In this document: one piece after another, positions 8,089 to 16,852 of the stretch
How the letters are laid out: every line of letters starts with the position of its first letter
Numbering within the stretch: position 1 is the stretch's first letter
DNA from: JADLEX01 sp964586775
GTDB taxonomy: Bacteria > Lernaellota > Lernaellaia > JACKCT01
DNA length: 35,620 bases
Direction: 5' to 3'
NCBI GenBank assembly: GCA_964586775.1
Contig: CAZPJD010000070.1
Span: 1 to 35,620, forward strand
The notes under the pieces: model-generated
Databases searched by the model: none
What the model saw: the letters and a program-made list of their open reading frames with translations, nothing else
What the model was told of the DNA's origin: nothing
Made by a program: the position numbers and the translations under genes

Positions 8089-9651
8089 TTACCGCGTACG
8101 GATCTTCTTGATCTCTTCCTTTGCCTCGGCGCAGTCGATGTTCAGCTCGAGCGCCTTGACGAAATGCAGCTCGGCGAAGTCGCGTTGGTCCTCGCGCATG
8201 TACATCTTGCCGAGGAAAAGGAACGCCTGATACATCCCGGGCTTTTTCGCCATGCCCTTCTTCACGATCGACTCGGCCCGAACGAAGTCCGTTCCCGAGC
8301 TGGTGTTGTAAATGCACCACCCCAGATAGGGATACGCCTCGGCATAATCCGGTTCGACCTCGACCGCCCGGTTCAGGTATCGCTCGGCCTCGTCGAAGCG
8401 GCCTTCCTCGATGAAGTACACCGCCTGCTTCACCAGATCGTCCGCCGAGGTGTAGGTCGACAGGTCGTCGCCGGTGTCCATGTACGCGGTGATGTCGGCG
8501 TCGCCGAATCCGGCGGGGGCCTGCGCGTCGTCGAAGCCCGGCGCGGCGTCGTCCCACGAAAACCCCTGATCCGCGCTATCGAGCGTGTCCGAATCGCCGA
8601 GATCGGCATCGAAGTCCGTCGTGTCGAGCGAGTCGTCGTCGCCGAGCGACAGGTCGAGATCGTCCGCGGGTTCGGGTGCGGCGTGGTGAACGGGTTCGGC
8701 CTGCGTTCGCGCGGCCGCCGGCGCGGACGCGATGGGGATGTCCACCCAGCCGGGTTCCTCGCGGCGCTTCACCGTCTCTTTGATGCGATCGACGCTCTCG
8801 AGCGCCTGCGCGATGAGATCCTCGTCGATGGCAATCTCGTATCCCTCGCGACCCGGTTCGGCGGCGGGCTTGGCGGCCTTGGCGCTTTCGGCGCGCCGTC
8901 GCGATTCGTGCAGGCTCTCGGGGAACCCGATGAAGCCCATCATGAACAGCGCGTATACGATCTTGTACGCCTGACCCTTGGGCATCTTGGATCCGGCGAT
9001 CACCTGCCGCAGCGTGCGCTGCCCGTTGACGACGTTGTAAACGCGCGAACCTCCCGGTCCGAACGCCATGTCCTCGACGCGAAAACGGCAGTCGGGACGC
9101 CGGTGCATGACCATTTCCTTGCGGCCCTTGAACTCGCGCGGCAGCGTGGTCATCGGGAAGAAATCGCGAATGCCGGCGAACACCAGATTCGGCACCGAGA
9201 TTTTGAGAATGCGATGCTCGGCCTCGACGATCTCGCCCTGCTTGAAAAAAATGTCGCCGTCGGGCCACTCGAAGAGCCGCTGGAGCTTGACGAGCACGTG
9301 CGTGTTGAGCGCCTCGTAGAGATCGTGGGGAGAAAGGTGCCCGTGCTCCACAAGGTACATGCCCTGCTTCGTGCGCCCCGTGCGCGTGTTTTCGAACGAC
9401 TCGTCGGCGATGTCCTGCGTGATCCGGCCTTCCTTGACGAGGTACTCGCCGAGCGCGAGGCCGGGGAAATAACTGCTGGTCACGTGGACAAGATGGCCCC
9501 TGTCGAAGTGGATGTGGACCTTCTTCGGCCCGCGCGTCACCGCCAGAATGCCCGTCTTCTCGGCCTGATGGACGTAGAGCAGGGCCTTGGGAAGCGGCAA
9601 CTGGGCCAGCGTGCCTTTGACGTACGACTCGCGGGACGGTTCGGTCGTCAT
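8089..9651 (-). CDS. DUF4388 (PATAN) domain protein with TPR tail
   Basis: 520 residues. Residues ~10-110 match the DUF4388/PATAN domain (KGTLAQLPLPKALLYVHQAEKTG, HIHFDRGHLVHV, GEYLVKEGRI), typical of regulatory and gliding-related proteins in deltaproteobacteria and cyanobacteria. Next come a winged-helix-like stretch (GQRTLRQVIAGSKM), an acidic low-complexity linker (~residues 290-400) and a C-terminal TPR array (FIEEGRFDEAERYLNRAVEVEPDYAEAY, FLFLGKMYMREDQRDFAELHF). It is probably a cytoplasmic scaffold or signalling protein. It is first in the minus-strand cluster, 82 bp before the RuBisCO-like gene, and divergent from the Crp-like regulator. Confidence 0.85.
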   Translation of the reverse strand: MTTEPSRESYVKGTLAQLPLPKALLYVHQAEKTGILAVTRGPKKVHIHFDRGHLVHVTSSYFPGLALGEYLVKEGRITQDIADESFENTRTGRTKQGMYLVEHGHLSPHDLYEALNTHVLVKLQRLFEWPDGDIFFKQGEIVEAEHRILKISVPNLVFAGIRDFFPMTTLPREFKGRKEMVMHRRPDCRFRVEDMAFGPGGSRVYNVVNGQRTLRQVIAGSKMPKGQAYKIVYALFMMGFIGFPESLHESRRRAESAKAAKPAAEPGREGYEIAIDEDLIAQALESVDRIKETVKRREEPGWVDIPIASAPAAARTQAEPVHHAAPEPADDLDLSLGDDDSLDTTDFDADLGDSDTLDSADQGFSWDDAAPGFDDAQAPAGFGDADITAYMDTGDDLSTYTSADDLVKQAVYFIEEGRFDEAERYLNRAVEVEPDYAEAYPYLGWCIYNTSSGTDFVRAESIVKKGMAKKPGMYQAFLFLGKMYMREDQRDFAELHFVKALELNIDCAEAKEEIKKIRTR

Positions 9652-9970
9652 GCCGGGTACCGATTCTGGAGAGGTGTTCGATAAAGCCGTGAATTCTGAG
9701 CCGAAAAAATTTTAAGCCGCGCCTTGCCGGGGTGTCAAGGTCGCCGTGTGTCAAAGCGCCCACGAGACCGACTCCGGGTCGGCCGAGGCGGTCGGAAACC
9801 GCCGCGAGCGGCGTTTCGAACCCGTTTTCCGACACTTCGCCCCGGATTTGTGAGTTCAAGCCGGGTCTATGATTCCGGTCATGTAGCCTACGCAAGGGAA
9901 TGGGGTATGGTGCCCGTCGGATTCGAAGAGCCCGCCAAGAGCGCGCCGTTCGCCGAGAGGAGGCACCCGA
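9652..9970. promoter_or_regulatory. Divergent intergenic region between PATAN-TPR gene and Crp-like regulator
   Basis: 319 bp without a credible gene. It must hold the promoters for both flanking genes. An imperfect dyad, CTATGA (9867-9872) and TCATGTAG (9879-9886), lies about 85 bp before the regulator start and could be an operator for an autoregulating Crp/Fnr protein. No convincing -35/-10 pair stands out. AGGAGG is positioned before the ATG at 9971. Confidence 0.3.
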
Positions 9971-10651
9971 ATGAGAACGAACCAGGAATTCTTACACAAC
10001 GTCCCGCTGTTCAAAGGTCTGTTCGACACCGATCCGGGCGAGCTCGACCGCGTCGCGCAGAACCTCTTCATCAAGAAACGTCAGGTTGCCTATCGCCCTG
10101 GCGATCCGTCCGACGCGATCTACGTCCTCAAGTCGGGGCGAGTCAAGATCTGCAAGATCACCGAGGACGGCCGCGAGATCATCCTGAACATGCTCAAGCC
10201 GGGAGACGTTTTCGGCGAGATGGCTTTTCTGGAAGACGGCCCCCGCGTGACGTTCGCCGAGGCGCTCGACGACACGTTCGTCGTGCTGTTCAAAAAGGCC
10301 GACCTGCTGCAGCTCATCAAGCGCCGCCCGGCGATCACCTACCGCCTCGCCAAGGTCGTGGGGGAACGCCGCCGCGAGGCCGAAAAGGCCATGGAGAATT
10401 TCCTCTACAAGGGGGTTCGCGAGCGCCTCGCCAACCTGCTCCTGCGACTCGGCGAGGACTACGGCATCAAGGACAGCCGCGGCAAGCTCCTGCGCATCAA
10501 GATCACGCATCAGGATCTCGCGAACCTCATCGGCTCCAGCCGCGAGACCGTCAGCCTCACCCTCGGCGACTTCCGTCGCGAGGGCTACATCGATATCAAC
10601 GAGCGCAAGATCATCATCAAGGACGAGCGTGGCCTGCACGCCTTGAACTGA
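9971..10651 (+). CDS. Crp/Fnr family transcriptional regulator
   Basis: 226 residues. An N-terminal cyclic-nucleotide-binding barrel (residues ~10-125; GDPSDAIYVLKSGRVKI, PGDVFGEMAFLEDGPR with G82-E83 and R92) is followed by a dimer helix and a C-terminal winged helix with HTH at ~180-201 (THQDLANLIGSSRETVSLTL). The recognition helix SSRETVSLTL is typical of Crp-type DNA binding. There is no N-terminal Cys cluster, so it is not an oxygen-sensing Fe-S FNR. Glu and Arg in the phosphate-binding cassette allow cyclic nucleotide binding, but the ligand is unproven. AGGAGG precedes the start. It stands alone and ends at a strong terminator. Confidence 0.92.
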   Translation: MRTNQEFLHNVPLFKGLFDTDPGELDRVAQNLFIKKRQVAYRPGDPSDAIYVLKSGRVKICKITEDGREIILNMLKPGDVFGEMAFLEDGPRVTFAEALDDTFVVLFKKADLLQLIKRRPAITYRLAKVVGERRREAEKAMENFLYKGVRERLANLLLRLGEDYGIKDSRGKLLRIKITHQDLANLIGSSRETVSLTLGDFRREGYIDINERKIIIKDERGLHALN

Positions 10652-10693
10652 GCGGAACAGCGTCTTGCCCTGAACCGATTTCCGATGATGCGA

Positions 10694-10732
10694 GAAACGC
10701 CCGCCGATCGAACCGGCGGGCGTTTCGATTTT
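10694..10732 (+). terminator. Intrinsic terminator between convergent genes
   Basis: Perfect 13-bp stem (GAAACGCCCGCCG at 10694-10706, complement at 10714-10726), 7-nt loop, then GATTTT. It lies between the Crp-like gene and the end of the RNA helicase gene (10746, minus strand). The outer stem bases AAAC/GTTT give short T-runs on both strands, so it could act in both directions. Confidence 0.85.
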
Positions 10733-10745
10733 GGGGAGCGCCGCG

Positions 10746-12161
10746 TCAGCGAGAACCGCGCCGCGATCCGCCTGGGCGCGATCCGCCGCGCGAACCTCCG
10801 CGCGAACCTCCGCCCGGCCGGGATCCGCCGTGCGAACCACCGCGCGGACCGCCGCGTCGTGGCCCACCGCTGCGCGGGCCTCGGTCGTTGTCGGGGCGGG
10901 ACTGGCGCATCTTTCGACGATGGTCGAACATCGAAAATTCGGCGGCTTTGTCCTCGCCAAAATCCGATTCGTCGGTGTGGACGAAAGGAATTCCACGTTT
11001 CAGATAGGTTTCGATCGCGGGCAGGTTGAAGACGTACTCGTCGCACGCGAGCGTGTACGCCGTGCCGGTCTTGCCGGCGCGCGCGGTGCGCCCGATGCGA
11101 TGCACGTAGTCCTCGGGGTCCTGCGGCACGTCATAGTTGATGATGTGCGAAACGTCGTCGATGTGCAGGCCGCGGCTCGCCACGTCGGACGCCACGAGGA
11201 TCTTCACCTTGCCGGTGCGAAACTCCTCCAGCACGCGCATCCGCGCGCCCTGCGACAAATCCGCCGTCAGCAGCGCGGCGTCGTACCCGTTGCGACGCAG
11301 CTTTTCGGCCACAAATCCCGCGACGATCTTCGTGTTGGCGAAGATGAGGCCCTTCGAGATCTCCTCGCGCGCGAGAATACCCAGCAGCAGCGGCAGCTTT
11401 TGCTCGCGCTCGACGTGAAAGAGCTTTTCGTTGATGCCCTCGGCGGTCAGGTTCTCGGGCTCGATCTCCACGCGCTCGGGGCGATTCATGAAGGTCGAGG
11501 CGATCTGACGCGAGCGGCTGTCGATGGTCGCCGAAAACAGGAACGACTGTCGCGCGCGCGCCGGGGGCAGGCGGCCCAGGATGTTCTTCAACTCGTCGTA
11601 AAAACCCATGTCGAGGAGGCGGTCGGCTTCGTCGATGACAAGAAACTCGATCGCGTCGGTTTTGAGGCGTCCGCGCCGAATGAAATCGAGCACGCGGCCG
11701 GGCGTGCCGACGGCGATATCCACGCCCTGATCCAGCGTCTTTTCCTGCTTGCGGTAGTCCTGCCCGCCGTAAAAGAGCCCGAGACGCAGCCCCGTGTGCG
11801 GGCCGAGCAGCATGCCTTCCTTGTAGATCTGAATCGCGAGTTCGCGCGTGGGCGCGAGCACCAGCGCGCGCGGCGCTTTGGCGTCTTCGGCGCGCGGCGC
11901 GGCCAACATGCGCGTGAACATCGCGAGCAGAAACGTCGCGGTCTTGCCCGTGCCGGTCTGCGCCTGGCCGATCAGATCGCGGCCCGTCAGCACGATCGGC
12001 AACGCCTCGCGCTGGATCTTGGTCATCTCGACGAAATTCGCGTCGCGCACGCCCGCCAACACGGACTCGGGAAGCCCGAGCTTCTCGAACTCGGAAGGCT
12101 GCGTCTTACGGCGGTGTTCGCGGGTGCGGGCTCCATGCCCGCGCGGAGGTCCTTGCGTCAT
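10746..12161 (-). CDS. DEAD-box RNA helicase, RhlB/RhlE-like, with Gly/Arg-rich tail
   Basis: 471 residues. All core motifs are present: Q motif region (FEKLGLPESVLAGVRDANF with TKIQ), motif I AQTGTGKT (residues 67-74), PTRELA, GTPGR, DEAD in LVIDEADRLLDMGF, SAT in LFSATIDS, and the C-terminal lobe GLIFANTK, SDVASRGLHIDD and HRIGRTARAGKTG. DEYVFNLPAIETYL is RhlB-like. The last ~50 residues are a basic RGG/GGS tail (repeats of GGSRGG), typical of extra RNA-binding tails. It unwinds RNA in ribosome assembly, mRNA decay or cold response. It appears monocistronic and divergent from the radical SAM gene. Confidence 0.92.
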   Translation of the reverse strand: MTQGPPRGHGARTREHRRKTQPSEFEKLGLPESVLAGVRDANFVEMTKIQREALPIVLTGRDLIGQAQTGTGKTATFLLAMFTRMLAAPRAEDAKAPRALVLAPTRELAIQIYKEGMLLGPHTGLRLGLFYGGQDYRKQEKTLDQGVDIAVGTPGRVLDFIRRGRLKTDAIEFLVIDEADRLLDMGFYDELKNILGRLPPARARQSFLFSATIDSRSRQIASTFMNRPERVEIEPENLTAEGINEKLFHVEREQKLPLLLGILAREEISKGLIFANTKIVAGFVAEKLRRNGYDAALLTADLSQGARMRVLEEFRTGKVKILVASDVASRGLHIDDVSHIINYDVPQDPEDYVHRIGRTARAGKTGTAYTLACDEYVFNLPAIETYLKRGIPFVHTDESDFGEDKAAEFSMFDHRRKMRQSRPDNDRGPRSGGPRRGGPRGGSHGGSRPGGGSRGGSRGGSRPGGSRRGSR

Positions 12162-12391
12162 GGCCCCAATCGATCGGTCACGTCGGAATATTCAAGTGGT
12201 GCGATCCCACGCATTTCGCCGGTCTTTTAGCACAATCGCGTCCGGATGCCAAAATGGGTTCGCCACTTCAGCCTCTCCGCAGGTTTCCGCTTCGCCAAAT
12301 TGCCCACAAAACCGGCGATTTTCCGTGTCCGCGCCCGCCTCGCGCGGCGATTCGCATTGACCTTTTCCGCCCCGAAGAACACACTGATTTC

Positions 12392-13873
12392 ATGAAGAAA
12401 GTGGTGCTCATCTACCCCAAGACCGGCTGGGACGTGAAAAACGTCACGATTCTCCTGCCGCTCTCGGTCATGCTCCTCGGCCGGCCTTTGCGCCGCGCGG
12501 GCTACACCCCCGTCGTCATCGACATGCGTCTCGACACGCGGTGGGAAGACACCCTGCGCACGCACCTTGCCGGCGGCGACGTGCGCGCGGTGGGTATCTC
12601 GGCGATGACGGGCTTGCAGATCCGCGGCGGACTCGTGGCGTCGGCGATGGTCCGCAAGCTCGCGCCCGATGTGCCCATCGTGTGGGGCGGCATCCACCCG
12701 GCGCTCATGCCCATCCAGACCGTCGAACATCCCCTCGTCGATTACGTCGTGTGGGGCGAGGGCGAGAGCGCTTTGATCGAATTGATGAACGCGCTGGACA
12801 GCGAAGCGAAACCCACCGCGCCCATCCCCGGCGTCACCTATCTCGACGCCCACGGCGCGCCGGTACACGGGCCCAAGCTGCCCTTCATCGACCTTGCCGA
12901 CGCGCTCGTGCCCGACTACGACCTCGTCAACGTCGACGACTACTTCACCACGCAGACCCTGGGCGAGCGCGATCTCGCCATCGTCACCAGCCGCGGCTGC
13001 CCGAGCCGCTGCTCGTTTTGCTACAACGTCGCATACGCCAGCCGCCGCTGGCGCGCGCAGCCGCCCGAGGCCGTCGTCGATCACGTCGAGTACATCGTGC
13101 GCAGGTACGGCATCAACGCAATCCTCATCAAGGACGACAACTTCTACGTCAGCAAGAAACGTGTCGAGCAGATCGCGCAGGGATTCCGCGCGCGCGGCAT
13201 CAAGGTCATCGTGCGCGGCGAATGCCGGGCCGACTACATCTCGAACGGCTACAGCGACGAGCTGCTTCGCGACCTGTACGACAACGGCTTTCAGGAGATG
13301 ACGGTCGGCGCCGAGTCGGGCACCGACATGGGCCTGTCGCTGCTGCTCAAGGACCTGAAGGTCGACGACATCTACACCGCGAGCGAAAAACTCGGCCGCG
13401 CGAAGATCGCCACCAAGTTCACGTTCATGGCGGGCTTCCCCGGCGAGACGTGGGAGACGATCAAGGACACGCTGCGCCTCATGACCAACCTTGTGCGCCA
13501 AAATCCTTACGCGCGCACGACGCCGATGCATCTCTACGCCCCCTACCCGGGTACGCCGCTCTTCGACGACGCGGTTGCGGGCGGGTGGAACGCGCCGGCC
13601 ACACTCGAAGGCTGGGCCGACGTGGATTTCCACCAGTGCCAGTTGCCGTGGATCGATCCCACGGTGCGCCGTGTGCTGGAGCGCATCAGCCTTTCCACCT
13701 ACTTCCTCGACGGACGCACCATGCCCGAGTACTTCTCGAACTCGAAGACGCTGTCGTGGGGGACTCGGTTCTACGGCTCGGTCGTGCGCTGGCGCGCCGA
13801 ACGCACCAACTTCCGCTTCATGCCCGAGCTATGGCTGATGGAGCAGTATCGACGCATGGCCGCGGAGGCGTGA
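12392..13873 (+). CDS. B12-binding radical SAM protein
   Basis: 493 residues from the ATG at 12392. The frame is open upstream to 12254, but residues before MKKVVLIYPK look like noise. Residues ~1-130 form a cobalamin-binding Rossmann-like domain (VGISAMTGLQIRGG, PIVWGGIHPALMP, VVWGEGE). The radical SAM cluster motif is CPSRCSFC (C203, C207, C210), followed by the barrel with KDDNFYVSKKR, GAESGTD and FPGETWETI. Members methylate or rearrange unactivated carbons, or build cofactors, lipids or natural products; the substrate is not evident. The classic B12 DxHxxG motif is not present, as in many family members. It is related to the partial gene at the start of the window. Confidence 0.9.
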   Translation: MKKVVLIYPKTGWDVKNVTILLPLSVMLLGRPLRRAGYTPVVIDMRLDTRWEDTLRTHLAGGDVRAVGISAMTGLQIRGGLVASAMVRKLAPDVPIVWGGIHPALMPIQTVEHPLVDYVVWGEGESALIELMNALDSEAKPTAPIPGVTYLDAHGAPVHGPKLPFIDLADALVPDYDLVNVDDYFTTQTLGERDLAIVTSRGCPSRCSFCYNVAYASRRWRAQPPEAVVDHVEYIVRRYGINAILIKDDNFYVSKKRVEQIAQGFRARGIKVIVRGECRADYISNGYSDELLRDLYDNGFQEMTVGAESGTDMGLSLLLKDLKVDDIYTASEKLGRAKIATKFTFMAGFPGETWETIKDTLRLMTNLVRQNPYARTTPMHLYAPYPGTPLFDDAVAGGWNAPATLEGWADVDFHQCQLPWIDPTVRRVLERISLSTYFLDGRTMPEYFSNSKTLSWGTRFYGSVVRWRAERTNFRFMPELWLMEQYRRMAAEA

Positions 13874-13928
13874 GGGCCGGGCGGACGCCGATGTCGCGCG
13901 ATGTCATGTGTGCTGACGGAAGACGCCC

Positions 13929-14402
13929 ATGAAACTCCCCTGGATTCGTGACGACTCGCCGCGCTGGCGCGGCGCGGCGGATTTGCGCACGCGCGTCTTC
14001 GTCGGCGAGCAGCACGTGCCGCCCGAACTCGAGCTCGATGAATACGACGAGACGGCGGATCACCTGGTCGCTCTCGACGACGCGGGTGTCGTGCGCGGAA
14101 CGCTGCGCCTGCTGCCTTACGGCGACGGCGACGGCGACGCCAAGATCGGTCGCGTCGCGGTGGATGCGACGTTTCGCGGCACGGGCCTTGGCCTCGCAAT
14201 GATGCGCGAGGCGCTCGCCGAGGCGCGGCGGCGCGGGTGCGGCGCGGCGCATCTGGGATCGCAAGTGACCGTCGTCGGCTTTTATGAGAAACTCGGTTTC
14301 ACCGCATTCGGCGATGTGTTCGACGATGCGGGCATTCCTCACCGGCACATGGTGCTTCTTCTGAAGGAACCGCGCGAATCTCGGGAGGGAGAATCGTCAT
14401 GA
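13929..14402 (+). CDS. GNAT family N-acetyltransferase (YjcF/ElaA-like)
   Basis: 157 residues. RTRVFVGEQHVPPELELDEY near the N-terminus is the hallmark of the YjcF/ElaA-type GNAT subgroup. The acetyl-CoA pyrophosphate loop is FRGTGLGLA (residues 82-90), preceded by IGRVAVDA and followed by the late signature VVGFYEKLGFT. It transfers an acetyl group from acetyl-CoA to an amine; the acceptor is unknown. The stop overlaps the thiolase start by ATGA, indicating translational coupling. The start lies 55 bp after the radical SAM gene, so the three could share a transcript. Confidence 0.88.
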   Translation: MKLPWIRDDSPRWRGAADLRTRVFVGEQHVPPELELDEYDETADHLVALDDAGVVRGTLRLLPYGDGDGDAKIGRVAVDATFRGTGLGLAMMREALAEARRRGCGAAHLGSQVTVVGFYEKLGFTAFGDVFDDAGIPHRHMVLLLKEPRESREGESS

Positions 14403-15580
14403 TCGATGTCTATCTGGTTTCGGGCGTGCGGACGGCGATCGGCAAGCGCGGCGGCGCGCTGGCGAAGTCGCGGGCGGACGAACTGCTGGCGACGGTGTTG
14501 GCCGAGGCGGTGCGTCGCGCGGGCGTCGATCCCGCGCGCGTGGACGACGTGATCGGGGGCACGGTCACGCAGATCGGCGAGCAGGGATTCGTGCTTCCAC
14601 GCATGGCGGCGCTGGTTGCGGGTTTCCCCGCCGAGGTCTCGGGCGTGTCGGTCAATCGCCAGTGCGGCAGCTCGCTCACGGCGATCAACCTCGCGGCCGG
14701 GCTCATCGGTTCGGGGCAGCGCGACGTGATCGTCGCGACCGGCTGCGAACTCATGAGCAAATACGCCATCGGCGCGGACTGGTTCGGCCTGACGATGAAC
14801 AACGGCGAGGCCGCGGGCATGCCCTTCGGCCCGAAATACCTGGAGCGCGTCGGGCAACTCGCCGATCAGGGCCAAGCGGCGCAGATGATCGCCACGAAGT
14901 GGGGCATTTCGAAGAGCGAGTGCGACGAGTTCGCGTATCGCTCGCACCAGCGCGCGGCGGCGGCGACGGCGGCGGGGCATTTCGACGCCGAGATCCTGCC
15001 GATCGAAGTCGACGACGGCGCGGGCGGCTCGCGCACACATGCGGTCGACGAGACGATTCGGCCCGAGACGTCGATGGAAAAACTCGCGGGCCTGAAGACC
15101 GTCTTCGGTACCGAGATGATCACCGCGGGAAATTCGAGCCCGATCTCGGACGGCGCGTCGGCGGTGGTGCTGGCGTCGGGCGCGGCGGTCAAGGAGCTCG
15201 GGCTCAAACCGCTCGCATGTTTCGTCATGTCCGCCGTGACCGGGGCCGATCCTCTGCTCATGCTCACCGGGCCGATTCGGGCGACGGAAATGGCGCTCAA
15301 ACGCGCGGGGCTGAAACTCGCCGACATCGACGTGGTGGAAATCAACGAGGCGTTCAGCCCGGTCCCGCTGGCGTGGGGGCGCGAGCACCATCCCGATTGG
15401 GACAGGGTCAACCCGAACGGCGGCGCGATCGCGCTCGGTCACCCGGTCGGCAACTCCGGCTGCCGCCTCACCATCACCGCCATGCACCACCTGAAACGCA
15501 CCGGCGGGCGGTACGGTATGATCACGCTGTGCACCGGCGGCGGAATGGCCCCGGCCACGATCATCGAGAACGTCGCATAA
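14399..15580 (+). CDS. Thiolase family acetyl-CoA acetyltransferase
   Basis: 393 residues, normal thiolase length. The nucleophilic Cys is in VNRQCGSSL (C89), NEAF carries the conserved Asn, the His is in GGAIALGHPVGNSG (H348), and the second Cys is in TLCTGGGM (C378). All catalytic residues are intact. It condenses two acetyl-CoA to acetoacetyl-CoA or cleaves 3-ketoacyl-CoA; biosynthetic and degradative types cannot be separated here, so I give no symbol. No other beta-oxidation or PHB gene is nearby. It overlaps the GNAT gene and is followed 14 bp later by a lipoprotein gene. Confidence 0.93.
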   Translation: MIDVYLVSGVRTAIGKRGGALAKSRADELLATVLAEAVRRAGVDPARVDDVIGGTVTQIGEQGFVLPRMAALVAGFPAEVSGVSVNRQCGSSLTAINLAAGLIGSGQRDVIVATGCELMSKYAIGADWFGLTMNNGEAAGMPFGPKYLERVGQLADQGQAAQMIATKWGISKSECDEFAYRSHQRAAAATAAGHFDAEILPIEVDDGAGGSRTHAVDETIRPETSMEKLAGLKTVFGTEMITAGNSSPISDGASAVVLASGAAVKELGLKPLACFVMSAVTGADPLLMLTGPIRATEMALKRAGLKLADIDVVEINEAFSPVPLAWGREHHPDWDRVNPNGGAIALGHPVGNSGCRLTITAMHHLKRTGGRYGMITLCTGGGMAPATIIENVA

Positions 15581-15594
15581 CGTCGGAGGGACGC

Positions 15595-16545
15595 ATGACA
15601 TCGATCTGGAACCGCTTTGCGGTCCTGTTTTTCGCCGCGACGTTCTCCGTTTGGATCGCCTGCGCCGACACCGCCGAAGACGACTCGGATGACGACATGC
15701 TGAGCGACGACGAGATCGAGGTGATTCCGTCCGTGGTCGATTCGGGCGGATGGATGTACGTGCTGGGCGGCGCGATCGACGGAAGCGACGCCCCGGGCGA
15801 CTACGACATCGAGGCCGCGGTCGACGGCGGCGCGACGATCGCGCTGGCCGCCGAGGCCATCATCGATCAGGTCCTCGCCATACCCGTTCCGGCCGACTTT
15901 CACACGCAGCTCGGCGGCGCGGGGGCGATCATGCGCGTGACGATGCCGGGCGGCGACACGATCGAGGCCGAGACGCCCATCTACGCCGTCGAAGACAACG
16001 GCTTCGGCGGACGCACGAACGAACCGGGCTGGGGGATGCTCGGCACGGTCTACGCGCTCACGCAGGGCGCGCCGCAGCTTCCCGAGCACGATGACCCCTG
16101 CGACGACGCCCTCGCGGCGGGCGCGCAGTACGAATGTCCCTACACCACCATGCTCGTGCCGAACTTCGCCGTGCCGGTCACGCCCTTCGACCAGGGCTTC
16201 CCGGGTCTTTCGGCGAATCTGAAGGAATGGTTTGCGATCTGGTTCGACGGCTACCTCGTCGCACCGGACGCCGGGACATACACGATCGACGTCTGCTCCG
16301 ACGACGGCTCGCGGCTCTACCTGCCAGAGGCGTCCGACGACCCGGTGATCGTGAACGACGGCCAGCACTCGTATGGGTGCGTCGGCGCCGAAGTGGAACT
16401 GGACGAGGGGCGCAACCGCTTCACGCTCGACTACTTTCAGGGCCCGGCCAACCAGATCGCGCTGGAGGTCTACTGGACGCCGCCGGGCGGCGCGTCCGCC
16501 ATCATCCCGGCGACGCAGTTCCGCATGTTCGACGAGGACTTCTGA
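15595..16545 (+). CDS. Secreted lipoprotein-like protein with PA14-like domain
   Basis: 316 residues from the ATG at 15595, with GGAGG 5 bp upstream. The frame is open far into the thiolase gene, but that part is shadow. The leader ends FSVWIAC (C23), a weak lipobox, followed by an acidic stretch (AEDDSDDDMLSDDE). The C-terminal half has the PA14 signature: WFAIWFDGYLVAPDAGTYTI, CSDDGSRLYL and LDYFQGPANQIALEVYW. PA14 domains commonly bind carbohydrate. It is the first of the surface-protein run and 14 bp after the thiolase, so it may be cotranscribed without sharing a function. Confidence 0.82.
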   Translation: MTSIWNRFAVLFFAATFSVWIACADTAEDDSDDDMLSDDEIEVIPSVVDSGGWMYVLGGAIDGSDAPGDYDIEAAVDGGATIALAAEAIIDQVLAIPVPADFHTQLGGAGAIMRVTMPGGDTIEAETPIYAVEDNGFGGRTNEPGWGMLGTVYALTQGAPQLPEHDDPCDDALAAGAQYECPYTTMLVPNFAVPVTPFDQGFPGLSANLKEWFAIWFDGYLVAPDAGTYTIDVCSDDGSRLYLPEASDDPVIVNDGQHSYGCVGAEVELDEGRNRFTLDYFQGPANQIALEVYWTPPGGASAIIPATQFRMFDEDF

Positions 16546-16852
16546 CAGCGGGCGCAAAACCGAACCCGCCGCCGACTCCCGGAACCACGCCCGTGGCCGG
16601 GCTCGGCGCGTTCCTGCCAATGCCATAGAATTTATCGAATTTGCTTCGGCCATAAACCTGACACTTCTATGGCCGATGTCATAAACTTTTCTCTTTCCTA
16701 AGAACTGCCAGTTAATCGATAATCTCGACATCGATATCCGTTGGTTTGCCCGGCGCGCCGTGCTCGTTCATCGCCGGCGCTCGAAGGGCGATTGCGTGTT
16801 TTGACGAAACGGTGGTGCCGGGCACGTTGACTACGAAGAAGGAGGACAACGA
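16546..16852 (+). promoter_or_regulatory. Intergenic region with AT-rich core and alternative inverted repeats
   Basis: 307 bp with no gene. The middle (about 16621-16730) is AT-richer than its surroundings. CGGCCATA (16647-16654) pairs with TATGGCCG (16668-16675) across 13 nt; the second arm can instead pair with GCCATAGA near 16622-16629. CATAAAC occurs twice (16651-16657 and 16680-16686). A terminator for the PA14 gene, or an operator/promoter for the next gene, is possible. AGGAGG lies just before the ATG at 16853. Confidence 0.35.

Noticed and set aside
9971..10651. Oxygen-sensing FNR
   Set aside because: No N-terminal cysteine cluster; the single Cys lies inside the nucleotide-binding barrel.
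14662..15594. N-terminal extension of the PA14 lipoprotein frame into the thiolase gene
   Set aside because: The extension is Arg/His-rich noise over a conserved thiolase; GGAGG and a leader mark the true start at 15595.
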